The notes: generated by a model from the letters alone, not told the origin. A stretch of DNA of 64,000 bases from Chlorobiota bacterium (GCA_016700335.1 CP065014.1:3075001-3139000), one strand, 5' to 3'. Positions 49,101 through 57,317 are shown, counted from the first letter of the stretch. Numbers and translations: made by a program.

Positions 49101-49333
49101 TGACTTATGAATTTGAATCAGGTAAATTAATTGGAAGAGCTGAGCTAGAAATTGAAGTAGAAGTATTTTTCTTTAGCTTTAGTGTAACTTTAAGTTATGA
49201 AAGAAAATTTGCTGGTTCTAATGGAGATCCTTCATTTAAAGAGCTAATGGCACCATATTCATTTACAGATGCTAGTAATGGTGAAAGTATAAATGTTAAA
49301 CCTTGGGAAGAATATTGTATGTCTTTTGCTTAG
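43181..49333 (+). CDS. Giant (2050-residue) exported-looking protein of unknown function
   Basis: Complete ATG-to-stop. The N-terminus carries a twin-arginine-like signal (SRRQMIG at residues 36-42, then GVALVTAYPLF). Residues ~65-660 and ~720-1190 are beta-rich, with an unusual segment WQHRGTMGRDHYVKVVYAGY. Residues ~1290-1690 are amphipathic helices including three 105-residue repeats. The last ~350 residues are again beta-rich with Gly-Pro-Phe phrases (NVPFIGPPLSFGFNF, IIGGGGFFGIVLTP, EIEVEVFFFSFSVTLSY), like a barrel or lipid-binding sheet. No catalytic motif or known family is seen. It is divergent from the lipid-enzyme-like gene run, which suggests a joint system. DinB follows 29 bp later. 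Confidence 0.8.
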   Translation: MARLNISTLRNFSFNKNEKNSAKKILLTEDDSVEYSRRQMIGMSGVALVTAYPLFKRFSAILANDFKITSSKNRVALLLKGRERFVVDAKYFSGKPEVILKNNNSQILIILKNAFYPGTKLSADFSAIIKPGIFGRTISIKMLIGGFKAEGNLENWLLGYSPLNGAMELNNVFCELKKGVGLLSKGFAQAEFNSDWGMSIIGNNIGMIAGLGSDIFTNNIDVSILSKESKSFVNNPSNKRTLISIKRGENLWGIVPVVTDDDNKWNFQANNETFAFIDIESGESKIGNQYHVVIAHSKDNNSTLNVVPHSALIGGFGAAFNLPLNKPRYAITFDEEGDKRVLIAEYGRESKWLHADNLSVFLGNYPEANYNSNDNDKTDDVIDSSAIPKNNFEIKSVNGKLDSVYCAPALKGTFVPVQDSTVISEPTLTQNEQKLLFSDGYTKKWKKSRSKNNVIVINDELQAGDDKLVSSIFLTMNPRISLIRPEDLVALDFEFDNFTVSNGFAKRGSGRAYMIVHFQPQNIAEEAFWETDPNLISKDKNGNTIPNNNGNETLTGPPVKSRISGPSRIVFRVPSSLANIELNLENLLKLCSTLEMNTASTAKPKYDWKILSTLVSTGVIFSQRILDKSDKEKENEFSTVKVGSESIGTKAIGDVNLDGSKGVRSKLFQYRSEMMQTPKNVISSGTVSNKFGTGKQFNSDSGIDLSKINSEKFKYKVFDDWGDSSENETPIPYKPTGTETAIEAPYRLIISPSRQSGWAHAPLPVASKSGGKIELWHTRLGRRFYNDESKTYYTSEEYDEIIRAIWSPDYDFSINKNHYNSNNKGLTPGTPFRMSLDDLDRCNIVELTSNYRIAKLAKLKEPAPVNVKSLMLSSLGAWLDFKGDWNLDKYVDAQPKLSVQQWQHRGTMGRDHYVKVVYAGYLFPFGHKASLVKVTERKFHNDVPGNVAYLRQRMFLIVREKVRTYNAEVTRVHEESGNVRADFEMPLKRVEIMTAVTPNLDKPEGHDINSFSQSGFWPYVAGKPFIFQINAEDIGGTVVELNMPLVFVENNINADSSKLNKIVEEYNKDDNSTKALVEVSTGGKTIMFAPSAKTGDTSFETQKIRFAGYSVSRRDNFSNFHPIVKRTAIIVPAMKGITGNTTPINVGFEKIFAQSGFDGSSNKGEVFLKALSKNVLNFSDVGDRAGAFAKPNIDVKGLSRVMGPIGSKNGDLSSIAGGNFDPKSHFAGLMDSFSPKLFGVFDLWDILSAVGLDVREAVPKLLGGMTENVEGMVNNFKTLFEIAQFVLDLATNDPMGKGGDPINEGYSKAAEVFKKAFDAASTQFTSVINGLVNKLKDQIQAVLNKQINNLISSAKQKFENEVSSLSNTIQNSIKSKTDPIKNSLISIENSINSIISDVQTISGTSNFESLDLIPMINHVNGLSGNILGLIGSVNSVGEIPSSARNLIITPLSTIENVIGDVESILKYASDVVNSFKIKPQIEKVKDDVNSVYSDVQSLFNEIKTKVQQPNSEFTDFLNFNLNPLKNHLGDLKTDLNGLCNKIDAIFIIPGPVRQGIIKPISDIEVLIGGATTGIQTVQQVVDNLKGIIKAFGCIKSIFNDTKKIIDEFTAIFSSGDPLTHSFDPLENALNALSTHIKELGSDINLITLIPSPQRNSISNALGEVANIVDKVETVIDWLDKLRDFIDGLRNGGEIRISLEWKPELKSFPSSKPIFIASNKSKKATFTIGVYMKAKLTGGSAPEINGSASLQNFTIAILPQLATLIELHFNKIEFKMGTSGKPDIVCDFDEIKFVGPLSFIETLKNLIPLDGFSDPPALDVSLEGIKASFSIALPNVAVGVFSLTNMALGAFLNVPFIGPPLSFGFNFCTRENPFCMTVWIIGGGGFFGIVLTPKGMQKIEMALEAGAKVGLDFGVASGSVEIMLGIYFSLERIVQKIDGKDEEVTKTTLEGYLRICGRLSVLGLIKATITLKLSMTYEFESGKLIGRAELEIEVEVFFFSFSVTLSYERKFAGSNGDPSFKELMAPYSFTDASNGESINVKPWEEYCMSFA
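47390..48250 (+). repeat. Three 105-residue tandem repeats inside the giant protein
   Basis: Repeat units begin near residues 1404, 1509 and 1614, an exact 105-residue period. Shared anchors are a Phe-Asp-Pro-Leu or Leu-Ile-Pro-Met start, the middle phrase IPSSARNLIITPL / IPGPVRQGIIKPI / IPSPQRNSISNAL, and a following TIENVIGDVESIL / DIEVLIGGATTGI / EVANIVDKVETVI helix. DNA is diverged, so the repeat is old. Confidence 0.75.
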
Positions 49334-49362
49334 TATTTATAATTATCTTAATATAATATTGC

Positions 49363-49887
49363 ATGAAAAAATCAGACTTAATTGTACTGCCAGATTACTT
49401 TGATAGGTATATAAATCTTGTTGATGATGTAGATATAAATTTAGCTTTAGAAAAATTCGGTGAAAATTTAATATTAAATGAAAAAAAGTTTTTGATTGAA
49501 ATTGGAAACAAAATTTATCAAGATGATAAATGGAGTATCAAAGATATTTTACAACATATTATTGACACTGAAAGAATATTTACTTATCGTGCTTTGAGTT
49601 TTGCAAGAAAAGATAAAACTTCACTTCCATCATTTAATGAAAATAATTTTGCCAAATATGCTAATGCAAATAATAGAGAATTAGATGATTTAATTCATGA
49701 ATTTAAATGTGTAAGGGATTCATCAATTCAATTATTTAAAAGTTTTAATGATGAGAATTTATTGGAGATAGGGATTAGTTTTAATAAAGAAATTTCTGTA
49801 TTAGCAATTGGATTTACCATGGTTGGTCATTTATTGCATCATTTAAATATAATTAAAGAAAGATATTATCCATTAATAAATTTGTGA
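49363..49887 (+). CDS. DinB-family protein
   Basis: 174 residues, a four-helix-bundle DinB/YfiT-like protein. The metal-binding His pattern is present: KDILQHIIDTER in helix 2 and GFTMVGHLLHHLNIIKERY in the last helix. Such proteins bind a divalent metal and include thiol-dependent transferases (bacillithiol/mycothiol type) and proteins of unknown activity. It starts 29 bp after the giant gene on the same strand and may be cotranscribed. It is the last gene with the AT-rich host-like composition; the recombinase region begins directly at its stop codon. Confidence 0.85.
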   Translation: MKKSDLIVLPDYFDRYINLVDDVDINLALEKFGENLILNEKKFLIEIGNKIYQDDKWSIKDILQHIIDTERIFTYRALSFARKDKTSLPSFNENNFAKYANANNRELDDLIHEFKCVRDSSIQLFKSFNDENLLEIGISFNKEISVLAIGFTMVGHLLHHLNIIKERYYPLINL

Positions 49888-49921
49888 AATAAAATACATT
49901 CAAGATTTATTAGGGCATAAA
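49886..49921 (+). pseudogene. Fragment of a tyrosine recombinase C-terminus
   Basis: In one frame this reads EIKYIQDLLGHK, the box-II motif of tyrosine recombinases, where LRYIQELLGHK occurs in the intact neighbour (residues 340-350). The frame continues as unrelated sequence to a stop near 50036. There is no start or catalytic core, so it is a remnant that overlaps the DinB stop by two bases. It marks the junction of host and acquired DNA. Confidence 0.6.
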
Positions 49922-49991
49922 ATTGGACGAGTTGCAGGTGAAGAAGGTTTTTTAGATTCGGTTTCAATGCATTTAACATATTCGCTTTTAT

Positions 49992-51122
49992 ATGAAAAAA
50001 GATATCACAGAAATTGTATTAGACACAGTAAAACATAAAGGAAAACAAATTCTCCTTTTAAAATTTCCTTACAACAGTAAATTGATTGAGTTGACTAAAC
50101 AGTTGACTGAAGCAAAATGGAGCAACACTCATAAAGCTTGGTATACCTCCTACTCTATTGATGTATTGCATCAGGTGAAAAATTTATTTGCAGGTATTGC
50201 TGTTATTGATGCGCAACCGTTAAAAGATAAGATCAACACTTTTAAAAATAGCAGTGCATCTGTCAAAGCAAATGTGCTTTCTGAAGAATTGTTACAACAA
50301 ATAGAAAAATTTAAAAACTGGATGCTCTCGCGGAGATATAGTAATAATACTATTGGGACTTATTCGGAGGCATTGGTAATATTTTTAAAATTCTATTCTA
50401 AAAAAGCGTTGGCTGAAATCACAAACGATGATATTATAACGTTTAACAAAGAATATATATTGAAGTATAAGTTTTCATCATCGTATCAAAATCAGGTGGT
50501 GAATGCTGTGAAATTGTTTTTCAGGTCGGTACACAATGTTAGCATTAATGTAGACCTTATTCACCGACCAAAGCGGTCGCATCCTTTGCCAAATGTATTG
50601 AGCAAGGAAGATGTAAAAAAAATATTGGAGGTACATACCAATTTTAAACATAGGGTGATGTTAAGTTTAATTTACGCTTGTGGATTACGAAGAAGTGAGC
50701 TTTTGAATTTAAAGGCAAATGATATAGATAGTGATCGTGGATTATTGTTTATTAAACAAGCCAAAGGCAAAAAAGACCGCATGGTTCCGCTATCAGTTAA
50801 AACTATTCAACTATTGAGGGAATATTATAAAATATATAAGCCTGAGGTTTGGTTTTTTGAAGGTCAAACAAAGGGGGTAAAATACAGTGCAGAGAGTTTG
50901 CAGAGTGTTTTGAAACAAGCTTTGACAAAAGCCAAGATTACAAAGCCAGCAACATTGCATTGGTTGCGACATAGTTATGCCACACATTTGTTGGAGTCGG
51001 GAACCGATTTGCGTTATATACAAGAATTGTTGGGTCATAAAAGCAGCAGAACAACAGAAATATATACACATGTATCAATCAAAAGCATTCAGAATATTAA
51101 ATCCCCTTTTGATTATTTATGA
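49992..51122 (+). CDS. Tyrosine recombinase / site-specific integrase beside the cassette array
   Basis: 376 residues. N-terminal ~75 residues are an accessory domain (KWSNTHKAWYTSYS), residues ~100-185 a SAM-like core-binding domain (RRYSNNTIGTYSEALVIFLK), and the rest the catalytic domain with Arg233 (ACGLRRSELLNL), a Lys near 258, His323-x-x-Arg326 (HWLRHSYATHLL), His349 (LGHK) and Tyr358 (EIYTH). All catalytic residues are present. The end SIQNIKSPFDYL is reminiscent of IntI C-termini, but the ~16-residue insertion specific to integron integrases before HxxR is missing, so I do not call it IntI. Base composition differs from the genes on its left. It is oriented in the same direction as the array. 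Confidence 0.9.
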   Translation: MKKDITEIVLDTVKHKGKQILLLKFPYNSKLIELTKQLTEAKWSNTHKAWYTSYSIDVLHQVKNLFAGIAVIDAQPLKDKINTFKNSSASVKANVLSEELLQQIEKFKNWMLSRRYSNNTIGTYSEALVIFLKFYSKKALAEITNDDIITFNKEYILKYKFSSSYQNQVVNAVKLFFRSVHNVSINVDLIHRPKRSHPLPNVLSKEDVKKILEVHTNFKHRVMLSLIYACGLRRSELLNLKANDIDSDRGLLFIKQAKGKKDRMVPLSVKTIQLLREYYKIYKPEVWFFEGQTKGVKYSAESLQSVLKQALTKAKITKPATLHWLRHSYATHLLESGTDLRYIQELLGHKSSRTTEIYTHVSIKSIQNIKSPFDYL

Positions 51123-52312
<1,190 letters not shown>

Positions 52313-52329
52313 AAATAAAAAGTAAAATA

Positions 52330-53369
52330 ATGAAAATAGAACTAAAAGAAATAACAATCAGAGACCTAACTAATGGGTATCAAGACAACAACGAAAATGG
52401 AGTTGTTGGGTTTGGTGGTAAAGTTAGATATTCGACCACCTTATCAACGAGAATTTATTTACAAAGACAAAGAAAGAGATGCTGTAATCAACACAATTAC
52501 AAAAAATTTCCCTTTAAATGTTATGTATTGGGCAGTTCGTGAAGACGGAACATTTGAAGTCATAGACGGACAACAAAGAACAATTTCAATTTGCCAATAT
52601 GTGGACGGAGATTTTCAATTCATGGATCAGCATTTTCACAATTTAAAAGACAAGCAAGAACAAATATTAAACTACAAATTAATGGTTTATTTTTGCTGAG
52701 GAACAGAAAGTGAAAAATTAGATTGGTTTGAGACAATAAATATTGCTGGCAAAGTTTTAACTCCACAAGAGTTAAAAAACGCTGTTTATTCAGGCTCTTG
52801 GGTTTCTGATGCTAAACGATATTTTTCAAAAAATAGCAGACCAAAAATTGGTGATGAATATTTAACAGGTTCAGCAAACAGACAAGAATATCTTGAAACT
52901 GCGATTGATTGGATTTCTAAAAGCAGTATTAAAGATTATATGTCAAAGAACCAACACGACCCAAACGCAAATGAATTTTGGCTTTATTTTCAAGCTGTTA
53001 TAAATTGGGTAAAAGCAACTTTCCCAAAACAATCGCAAAAAGTAAATGAAAGGTATAAAATGGGGTTTTCTTTACAATGACTATAAAACCCAAAAATTTG
53101 ACCCGAAAAAACTTGAAGATGAAATAACAACTTTGATGTTAGACGAAGATGTAGAGAATAAAAAAGGAATTTACGCCTACATTTTGACAAGAGAAGAAAG
53201 ATTTTTAGGTATTCGGCAAAAAAGGAATTTGCCCTGTATGCACAGAACATTATGAAATTGAAGGAATGGAAGGCGACCACATAACACCCTGGCACTTAGG
53301 CGGAAAGACAACTGCGGACAATTGCCAAATGTTATGCAAAGACGACAACAGAGAAAATCAGGAAAATAA
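52330..53369 (+). pseudogene. DUF262-HNH nuclease-type protein, multiply frameshifted
   Basis: The ATG at 52330 opens KIELKEITIRDLTNGYQDN and GVVGFGGK; removing one G near 52425 restores GGKLDIRPPYQREF, the DUF262 (GmrSD-like, ParB-like) hallmark, then VIDGQQRTISICQY. A TGA at 52697-52699 interrupts VYFC-GTESEKLDW. More shifts near 53045 and 53215 separate MKGIKWGFLYNDYK and GICPVCTEHYEIEGMEGDHITPWHLGG, the zinc-HNH nuclease end; a last A-run shift gives NREKSGK and the stop at 53367-53369. Such proteins cut DNA in restriction and defence. As it stands the gene is broken at five places; whether by decay or read error cannot be told here. attC-like site A follows directly. Confidence 0.8.
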
Positions 53370-53377
53370 CACCGAAC

Positions 53378-53510
53378 GGCTAACAACGTGTATAAAACAT
53401 TTGGCAGTCAGTGGTTTATCAAGCGTTTCAGCTCGTATCAAAAGTAGTTGTAACTTGAAAGGAAATCGCTTCGAAATGCCAAACGTTTCATACACGCAAC
53501 CGTTGGTGGC
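53378..53510. repeat. attC-like recombination site A (end of cassette 1)
   Basis: Inner arms 53388-53406 and 53477-53495 pair at 17 of 19 positions (GTGTATAAAACATTTGGCA on the left). Outer boxes are AAC (53382) and GTT (53502-53504), spaced from the arms as in attC. The loop shares TCAGTGGTTTA and CGTATCAA with site C. The cassette-1 end GGCTAAC has no complementary partner upstream, so that cassette's start is lost. Confidence 0.8.
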
Positions 53511-53559
53511 AATTTTACAAACCGACAACTAAAACAAACAGACTATAGTAAACTTTTTT

Positions 53560-54435
53560 ATGACAAAATTCTTCCTACTAATTTTTGTGACAGTTTCTTA
53601 CACCCAAACTTTTGGACAAACTGACCTTCGACAAAAAATTGAGCAAATTATATCAACAAAAAAAGCCGATGTTGGAGTTTCAATCTTGAATTTAGAAAAT
53701 GGGGACACTTTGAGCTTTAATGGAAACAAACACTATCCAATGATTAGTGCTTTTAAATTTCATATTGCTCTAACTGTTTTGGATAAAGTTGATAAAGGAG
53801 AACTTTCATTAAACCAAAAACTTTTTATCAAAAAAAGTGAATTACTAGAAAATACTTGGAGTCCATTCAGAGAGAAATATCCAAACGGAGATGTTTCAAT
53901 TACTCTCAAAGAGGCTTTACAATGGACAATTTCGGTAAGTGACAATAATTTATGTGATATATTAATTCGACTAGTTGGAGGTGTTAAAACAGTTGACAAA
54001 TTTATAAACAGTGCTGATTTCATAATTAAAAATGACGAAGAAGGAATGCACCAAAATTGGGACGCACAATTTTTGAACACAACGACACCGAACTTTTCGA
54101 ATCAACTATTAAAACGTTTTCTTGAAAACAAACTATTGACAAAGAAATCTACAAAATTTCTATATAAAACAATGGTATCAACTTCGGTTGGACAAAATAG
54201 AATTAAAGCAAAATTACCGACAAATACTGAGGTTGCTCATAGAACAGGTAGTTCTTTTACAAACGATGCAGGACTAACAGGAGCAATAAATGATATTGGA
54301 ATTGTGAAACTTCCTAATGGGAAGTATCTTATTATTTCAATCTTTGTTCATAACACGACCGAAAAATTTAAAGATGGAGAGGAAATAATCGCAGACATAA
54401 CTAAAGCAACTTGGGACAACTACACGACAAAATAA
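53560..54435 (+). CDS. Class A beta-lactamase (subclass A2 type), cassette-borne
   Basis: 291 residues with a signal peptide (MTKFFLLIFVTVSYTQTFGQ). Active-site motifs are all present: Ser63-x-x-Lys66 (ISAFKF), Ser127-Asp-Asn129 (SVSDNN), the omega-loop Glu around residues 160-161 (NDEEGMHQNW, the PER/VEB/CME-like longer form), and Arg228-Thr-Gly (HRTGSS) where Lys-Thr-Gly is usual. A periplasmic serine beta-lactamase that opens penicillin or cephalosporin rings is expected; the A2 likeness suggests cephalosporinase activity but the spectrum is not readable. It begins 57 bp after the cassette start, and attC-like site B begins six bases after its stop. The gene is intact, unlike its cassette neighbours. 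Confidence 0.92.
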   Translation: MTKFFLLIFVTVSYTQTFGQTDLRQKIEQIISTKKADVGVSILNLENGDTLSFNGNKHYPMISAFKFHIALTVLDKVDKGELSLNQKLFIKKSELLENTWSPFREKYPNGDVSITLKEALQWTISVSDNNLCDILIRLVGGVKTVDKFINSADFIIKNDEEGMHQNWDAQFLNTTTPNFSNQLLKRFLENKLLTKKSTKFLYKTMVSTSVGQNRIKAKLPTNTEVAHRTGSSFTNDAGLTGAINDIGIVKLPNGKYLIISIFVHNTTEKFKDGEEIIADITKATWDNYTTK

Positions 54436-54440
54436 AAACT

Positions 54441-54577
54441 GCCACCAACATCGGTTTGGCAATATGGCGGCTGACATAATTCTAATGAACATTTGTACAA
54501 AAACAAACATTTGGAACTTTTATGAACTTCAGTGCTAAATATCCGCCACATCGCCAAGCCGAGAACCGTTATATGCC
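54441..54577. repeat. attC-like recombination site B (end of beta-lactamase cassette)
   Basis: Arms 54451-54470 (TCGGTTTGGCAATATGGCGG) and 54543-54562 pair at 17 of 20 positions. Outer boxes are AAC (54447-54449) and GTT (54568-54570). The left end GCCACCAAC is the exact complement of the cassette's own 5' end at 53502-53510. Confidence 0.85.
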
Positions 54578-54626
54578 ATTTTAAGACGACACACAGACAA
54601 CCCAAAATAATGACTAAATTTGTAAA

Positions 54627-55692
54627 ATGACAGAAGACTTTGAAATAAATGAATACATTGAATCGGAAGACAAACTGCCTCTATTTTTAACAGGGGACAG
54701 TTTAATAGTCTTAAAATCATTCCCATCAAATTCAATTGACTGTATAATAACTAGTCCACCATATTGGGGACAAAGAGATTATTCAAATGGCGGAATTGGA
54801 CTTGAAGACAAGCCCGAAATATTTATTGAAAACCTACTTGAAATTATAAAAGAATTGTATCGTGTAGTTAAGCCAACGGGTTCATTTTGGCTTAACATTG
54901 GCGACACTTATGGCAATAAATCACTTCAAGGAATTCCTTGGCGAGTAGCCATTAAAATGATGGACGAGCAAAAATGGATTTTAAGGAATAGTATTATTTG
55001 GAATAAACATAAAGGTGGACTTCACAGCAGTAATGACAGATTAAGAAATGTACACGAAAACTTCTTCCATTTTGTTAAGAAAGCAAAAGGTTATTATTAC
55101 GATGCCAATTCAATAAGAACAAAACCAAGAGAAGCATCAGTAAAAAATGGTTCTGTTGTTTCTGCAACAGGCGTAACAGGAATAAGGTATAAAAGACAAA
55201 TTGAATTATCAACTTCTCTTTCTGAAATAGAAAAGGCAAATGCATTAGCACAATTAAATAAAGTATTGGAAAAGAATTAGTCAAGGTGAAATCTCTGACT
55301 TTAGGATGATAATTAGAAATCAACAAAGAACAACACATTCCGACTCTGCCAATGTATCAGGACGAGCAAAGGAACTAAATGAAAAAGGTTTTTATTTTTT
55401 AATGTACAATCCCAATGGAACACTGCCTTGTGATGTTTGGGATATTATACCCGAAGACACACAAAAAAGGGAAAAACACTTTGCAGCATTTCCAGAAGAC
55501 TTATGTAGAATTCCTATAATGGCAACTTGTCCGAATGACGGAATTGTACTTGACCCATTTTGTGGAACAGGAACAGCAAATAAAGTAGCTCTTCATTTCA
55601 ATAGAAAATCTATTGGAATTGATTTATCACAAGAATATATTGAATTAGCTCAAAACAGAATAGGCATTTATGAACTCAACGAAACTCTCTGA
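54627..55692 (+). pseudogene. N4/N6 DNA methyltransferase of a NotI-like R-M system (one frameshift)
   Basis: First frame (ATG 54627) has FLTGDSLIVLKSFPSNSIDC, the catalytic TSPPYWGQRDY (motif IV), GSFWLNIGDTYGNK, and VHENFFHFVKKAKGYYYD; it stops at 55280 after VLEKN. Adding one A to the A run near 55270 joins it to KRISQGEISDFRMIIRNQQ, then WDIIPEDTQKREKHFAAFPEDL and motif I DPFCGTGTANKVAL at the end. The order IV then I is that of the beta class. It would methylate the site cut by the partner nuclease, whose start overlaps its end by 23 bases. Without repair the product lacks the cofactor motif, so an active nuclease beside it argues that the shift is a sequencing error. Confidence 0.87.
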
Positions 55693-56515
55693 ACTTTTTA
55701 CAATATCAACTAATGCTGAAGGGCAGAATTGGAATAATATTGTAACCAATCAACAATGTGCATTTCTAAACAGGAAGTGTATTAAATCAAGAAAAAGTCA
55801 ACCTGAAATTTCAATCGGAACTTGTACAGTTAAGTACGGTAAAAACGATGTTATTATTTGTCCGCACAGACTTTTAGAAAATCGAAAAATATTTATTGAT
55901 TGCATTCATCTATTAACATTACACGAGCCAGGCAATGACTTGCACGTAATTTCCGAAGTTTCAATACCAGGCGGTAGTATTGACTATATATTGGTTTCAG
56001 CCAAAGACAATAAAGTAAAAGACTTTGTCGGTATTGAATTACAAACGCTTGATACCACAGGAACAGTTTGGCCAGAAAGACAACGGTTTTTAAAATCACT
56101 AAATATTCCTGTTGCAGACAGCGATTCAGATTCAGGAAAACCTTATGGAATGAATTGGAAAATGACAGCAAAAACAATTCTTGTTCAACTTCATCATAAG
56201 ATTGAAACATTTGAGCATTTAAGCAAGCATTTAGTTCTTGTTGTCCAAGACTGTTTGTTAGACTATATGCAAAAAGAATTTTCTTTTTCTCACATTTCAA
56301 AGACTGCAAAAATTGGAGATTCAATGCACTTTCATTCTTACCAACTAAAAGGCAAAGACAATGGCTACCATCTAAGTTTATATGAACGTATGAGTACAGA
56401 CAGTGCTGGAATATCTAAATGTATGGGTTTACAAGCGGAAGCCAATATTGAACTGGACATCATCTTAAAAACATTGGAATCAAAAATTAGCGTAAATACT
56501 CTATTGAAAATTTGA
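55670..56515 (+). CDS. NotI-family type II restriction endonuclease
   Basis: 281 residues, intact. Four Cys (C30, C37, C52, C64 in NQQCAFLNRKC, SIGTCTV, IICPHRLL) match the metal-binding Cys cluster of NotI. The catalytic core is GGSIDYILVS (Asp105) and FVGIELQTLD (Glu123, Gln125), the D...E-x-Q variant of PD-(D/E)xK known from NotI; Glu96 is also conserved-looking. NotI cuts GCGGCCGC, but the site here is unknown. It overlaps the end of the methyltransferase gene by 23 bases, the common arrangement of an R-M pair. attC-like site C follows 16 bases after the stop. Confidence 0.85.
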   Translation: MNSTKLSELFTISTNAEGQNWNNIVTNQQCAFLNRKCIKSRKSQPEISIGTCTVKYGKNDVIICPHRLLENRKIFIDCIHLLTLHEPGNDLHVISEVSIPGGSIDYILVSAKDNKVKDFVGIELQTLDTTGTVWPERQRFLKSLNIPVADSDSDSGKPYGMNWKMTAKTILVQLHHKIETFEHLSKHLVLVVQDCLLDYMQKEFSFSHISKTAKIGDSMHFHSYQLKGKDNGYHLSLYERMSTDSAGISKCMGLQAEANIELDIILKTLESKISVNTLLKI

Positions 56516-56531
56516 TGCGACAAAGAAAAAC

Positions 56532-56669
56532 GGCATATAACAGCACCTACAAGAAATTGGCGGTTCAGTGGTTTAATGAAGCTTTGTGCTTCGTATCAAG
56601 TTCAGTGCTGGCAGACAGTTTTCGTCTCCGAAATCGCCAACTTCTTGTAGCTGCAAAACGTTATCAGCA
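56532..56669. repeat. attC-like recombination site C (end of R-M cassette)
   Basis: Arms 56543-56562 (GCACCTACAAGAAATTGGCG) and 56635-56654 pair at 18 of 20 positions. Outer boxes are AAC (56539-56541) and GTT (56660-56662). The left end GGCATATAAC is the exact complement of the cassette start at 54568-54577. Whatever begins at GTTATCAGC (56660) has no matching attC in the window. The rest of the gap to 56891 shows only C-rich, repeat-free sequence. Confidence 0.85.
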
Positions 56670-56891
56670 ACCCTAAAACCCGACAGTGCGACCATTAACC
56701 GACAGACATAAACCGACCGACAATGCAATTTTCGGCAAAGCCGTTTGGCTATCCCTTCGCAAAATAAAAAGAGCTGCAAAGCCACCCACAAGCCGACCCG
56801 CTTTTGCAGCACATTTTATTTTGCCCTGCCGCACCCCTACTAACCGACAATTTTCAGCACAACCGACAGTATTTTTCCCTATATTTGCCCC

Positions 56892-57215
56892 GTGAAACAA
56901 GTTTTGACACTCATATTCAGTTTTTACATTTTGGCTTTGTCCTGTATGCCGTGCAGCGACAAGGACGACTGTAATTATATGAGTGTCGACCAATCAACAT
57001 TTGCCACTACCGACCACTCAGACCACGAAAGCGACACCGAGAATTGCTCACCTTTTTGTATGTGTGCTTGCTGCGGACAATCTTGCAGTTTTACACACTT
57101 TCAAGCCGACTTATCGCAAAATTTCCCGACAGTAGCCCAAAAGGTTAGTGCTTATAAGGCATTCTTTTCTTCCGAAGTATATTTTTCCATTTGGCAACCG
57201 CCAAAAATCAGTTAA
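56892..57215 (+). CDS. Small Cys/His-rich exported protein at head of metal-efflux operon
   Basis: 107 residues from GTG 56892. A hydrophobic N-terminus (MKQVLTLIFSFYILALSC) acts as a signal, possibly lipoprotein. The mature part is acidic and Cys/His-rich (CMPCSDKDDCN; TTDHSDHESDTENCSPFCMCACCGQSC), followed by a short aromatic C-terminus. It resembles the small DUF6660-like proteins found just upstream of CusA/CzcA genes in Bacteroidota; metal sensing or buffering in the periplasm is a reasonable guess. The more GC-rich composition is shared with the following genes. Confidence 0.65.
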   Translation: MKQVLTLIFSFYILALSCMPCSDKDDCNYMSVDQSTFATTDHSDHESDTENCSPFCMCACCGQSCSFTHFQADLSQNFPTVAQKVSAYKAFFSSEVYFSIWQPPKIS

Positions 57216-57227
57216 TGAATTTCTGAT

Positions 57228-57283
57228 GTTCCGCTTTCAGCGGAACAAAACAAAACTACTTGCAGTGCTAACGCACCGCAAGT
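57228..57283 (+). promoter_or_regulatory. Tandem hairpins between the small Cys-rich gene and the RND gene
   Basis: First hairpin: perfect 8-bp stem GTTCCGCT / AGCGGAAC (57228-57246). Second: ACTTGC-A-GTGC paired with GCAC-C-GCAAGT (57258-57283), one mismatch. No T run follows on the plus strand, so partial attenuation or mRNA processing is likelier than full termination. Confidence 0.5.
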
Positions 57284-57317
57284 AATCCTGTATTCATTCA
57301 TTAAACTGATAAAAAAA

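Noticed and set aside
33329..49333. Contractile injection system or T6SS for the eight-gene locus
   Set aside because: No sheath, tube, baseplate, AAA ATPase or spike-like protein is present; only the GH19/PG-binding gene is reminiscent of such loci.
49992..51122. Naming the recombinase IntI
   Set aside because: The integron-specific insertion before the HxxR motif is absent; family membership cannot be claimed from neighbourhood alone.
56686..56895. Possible 69-codon gene between site C and the metal operon
   Set aside because: Its translation is Pro/Arg/Thr-rich and not protein-like; the opposite-strand frames there are equally open because of C-rich composition.
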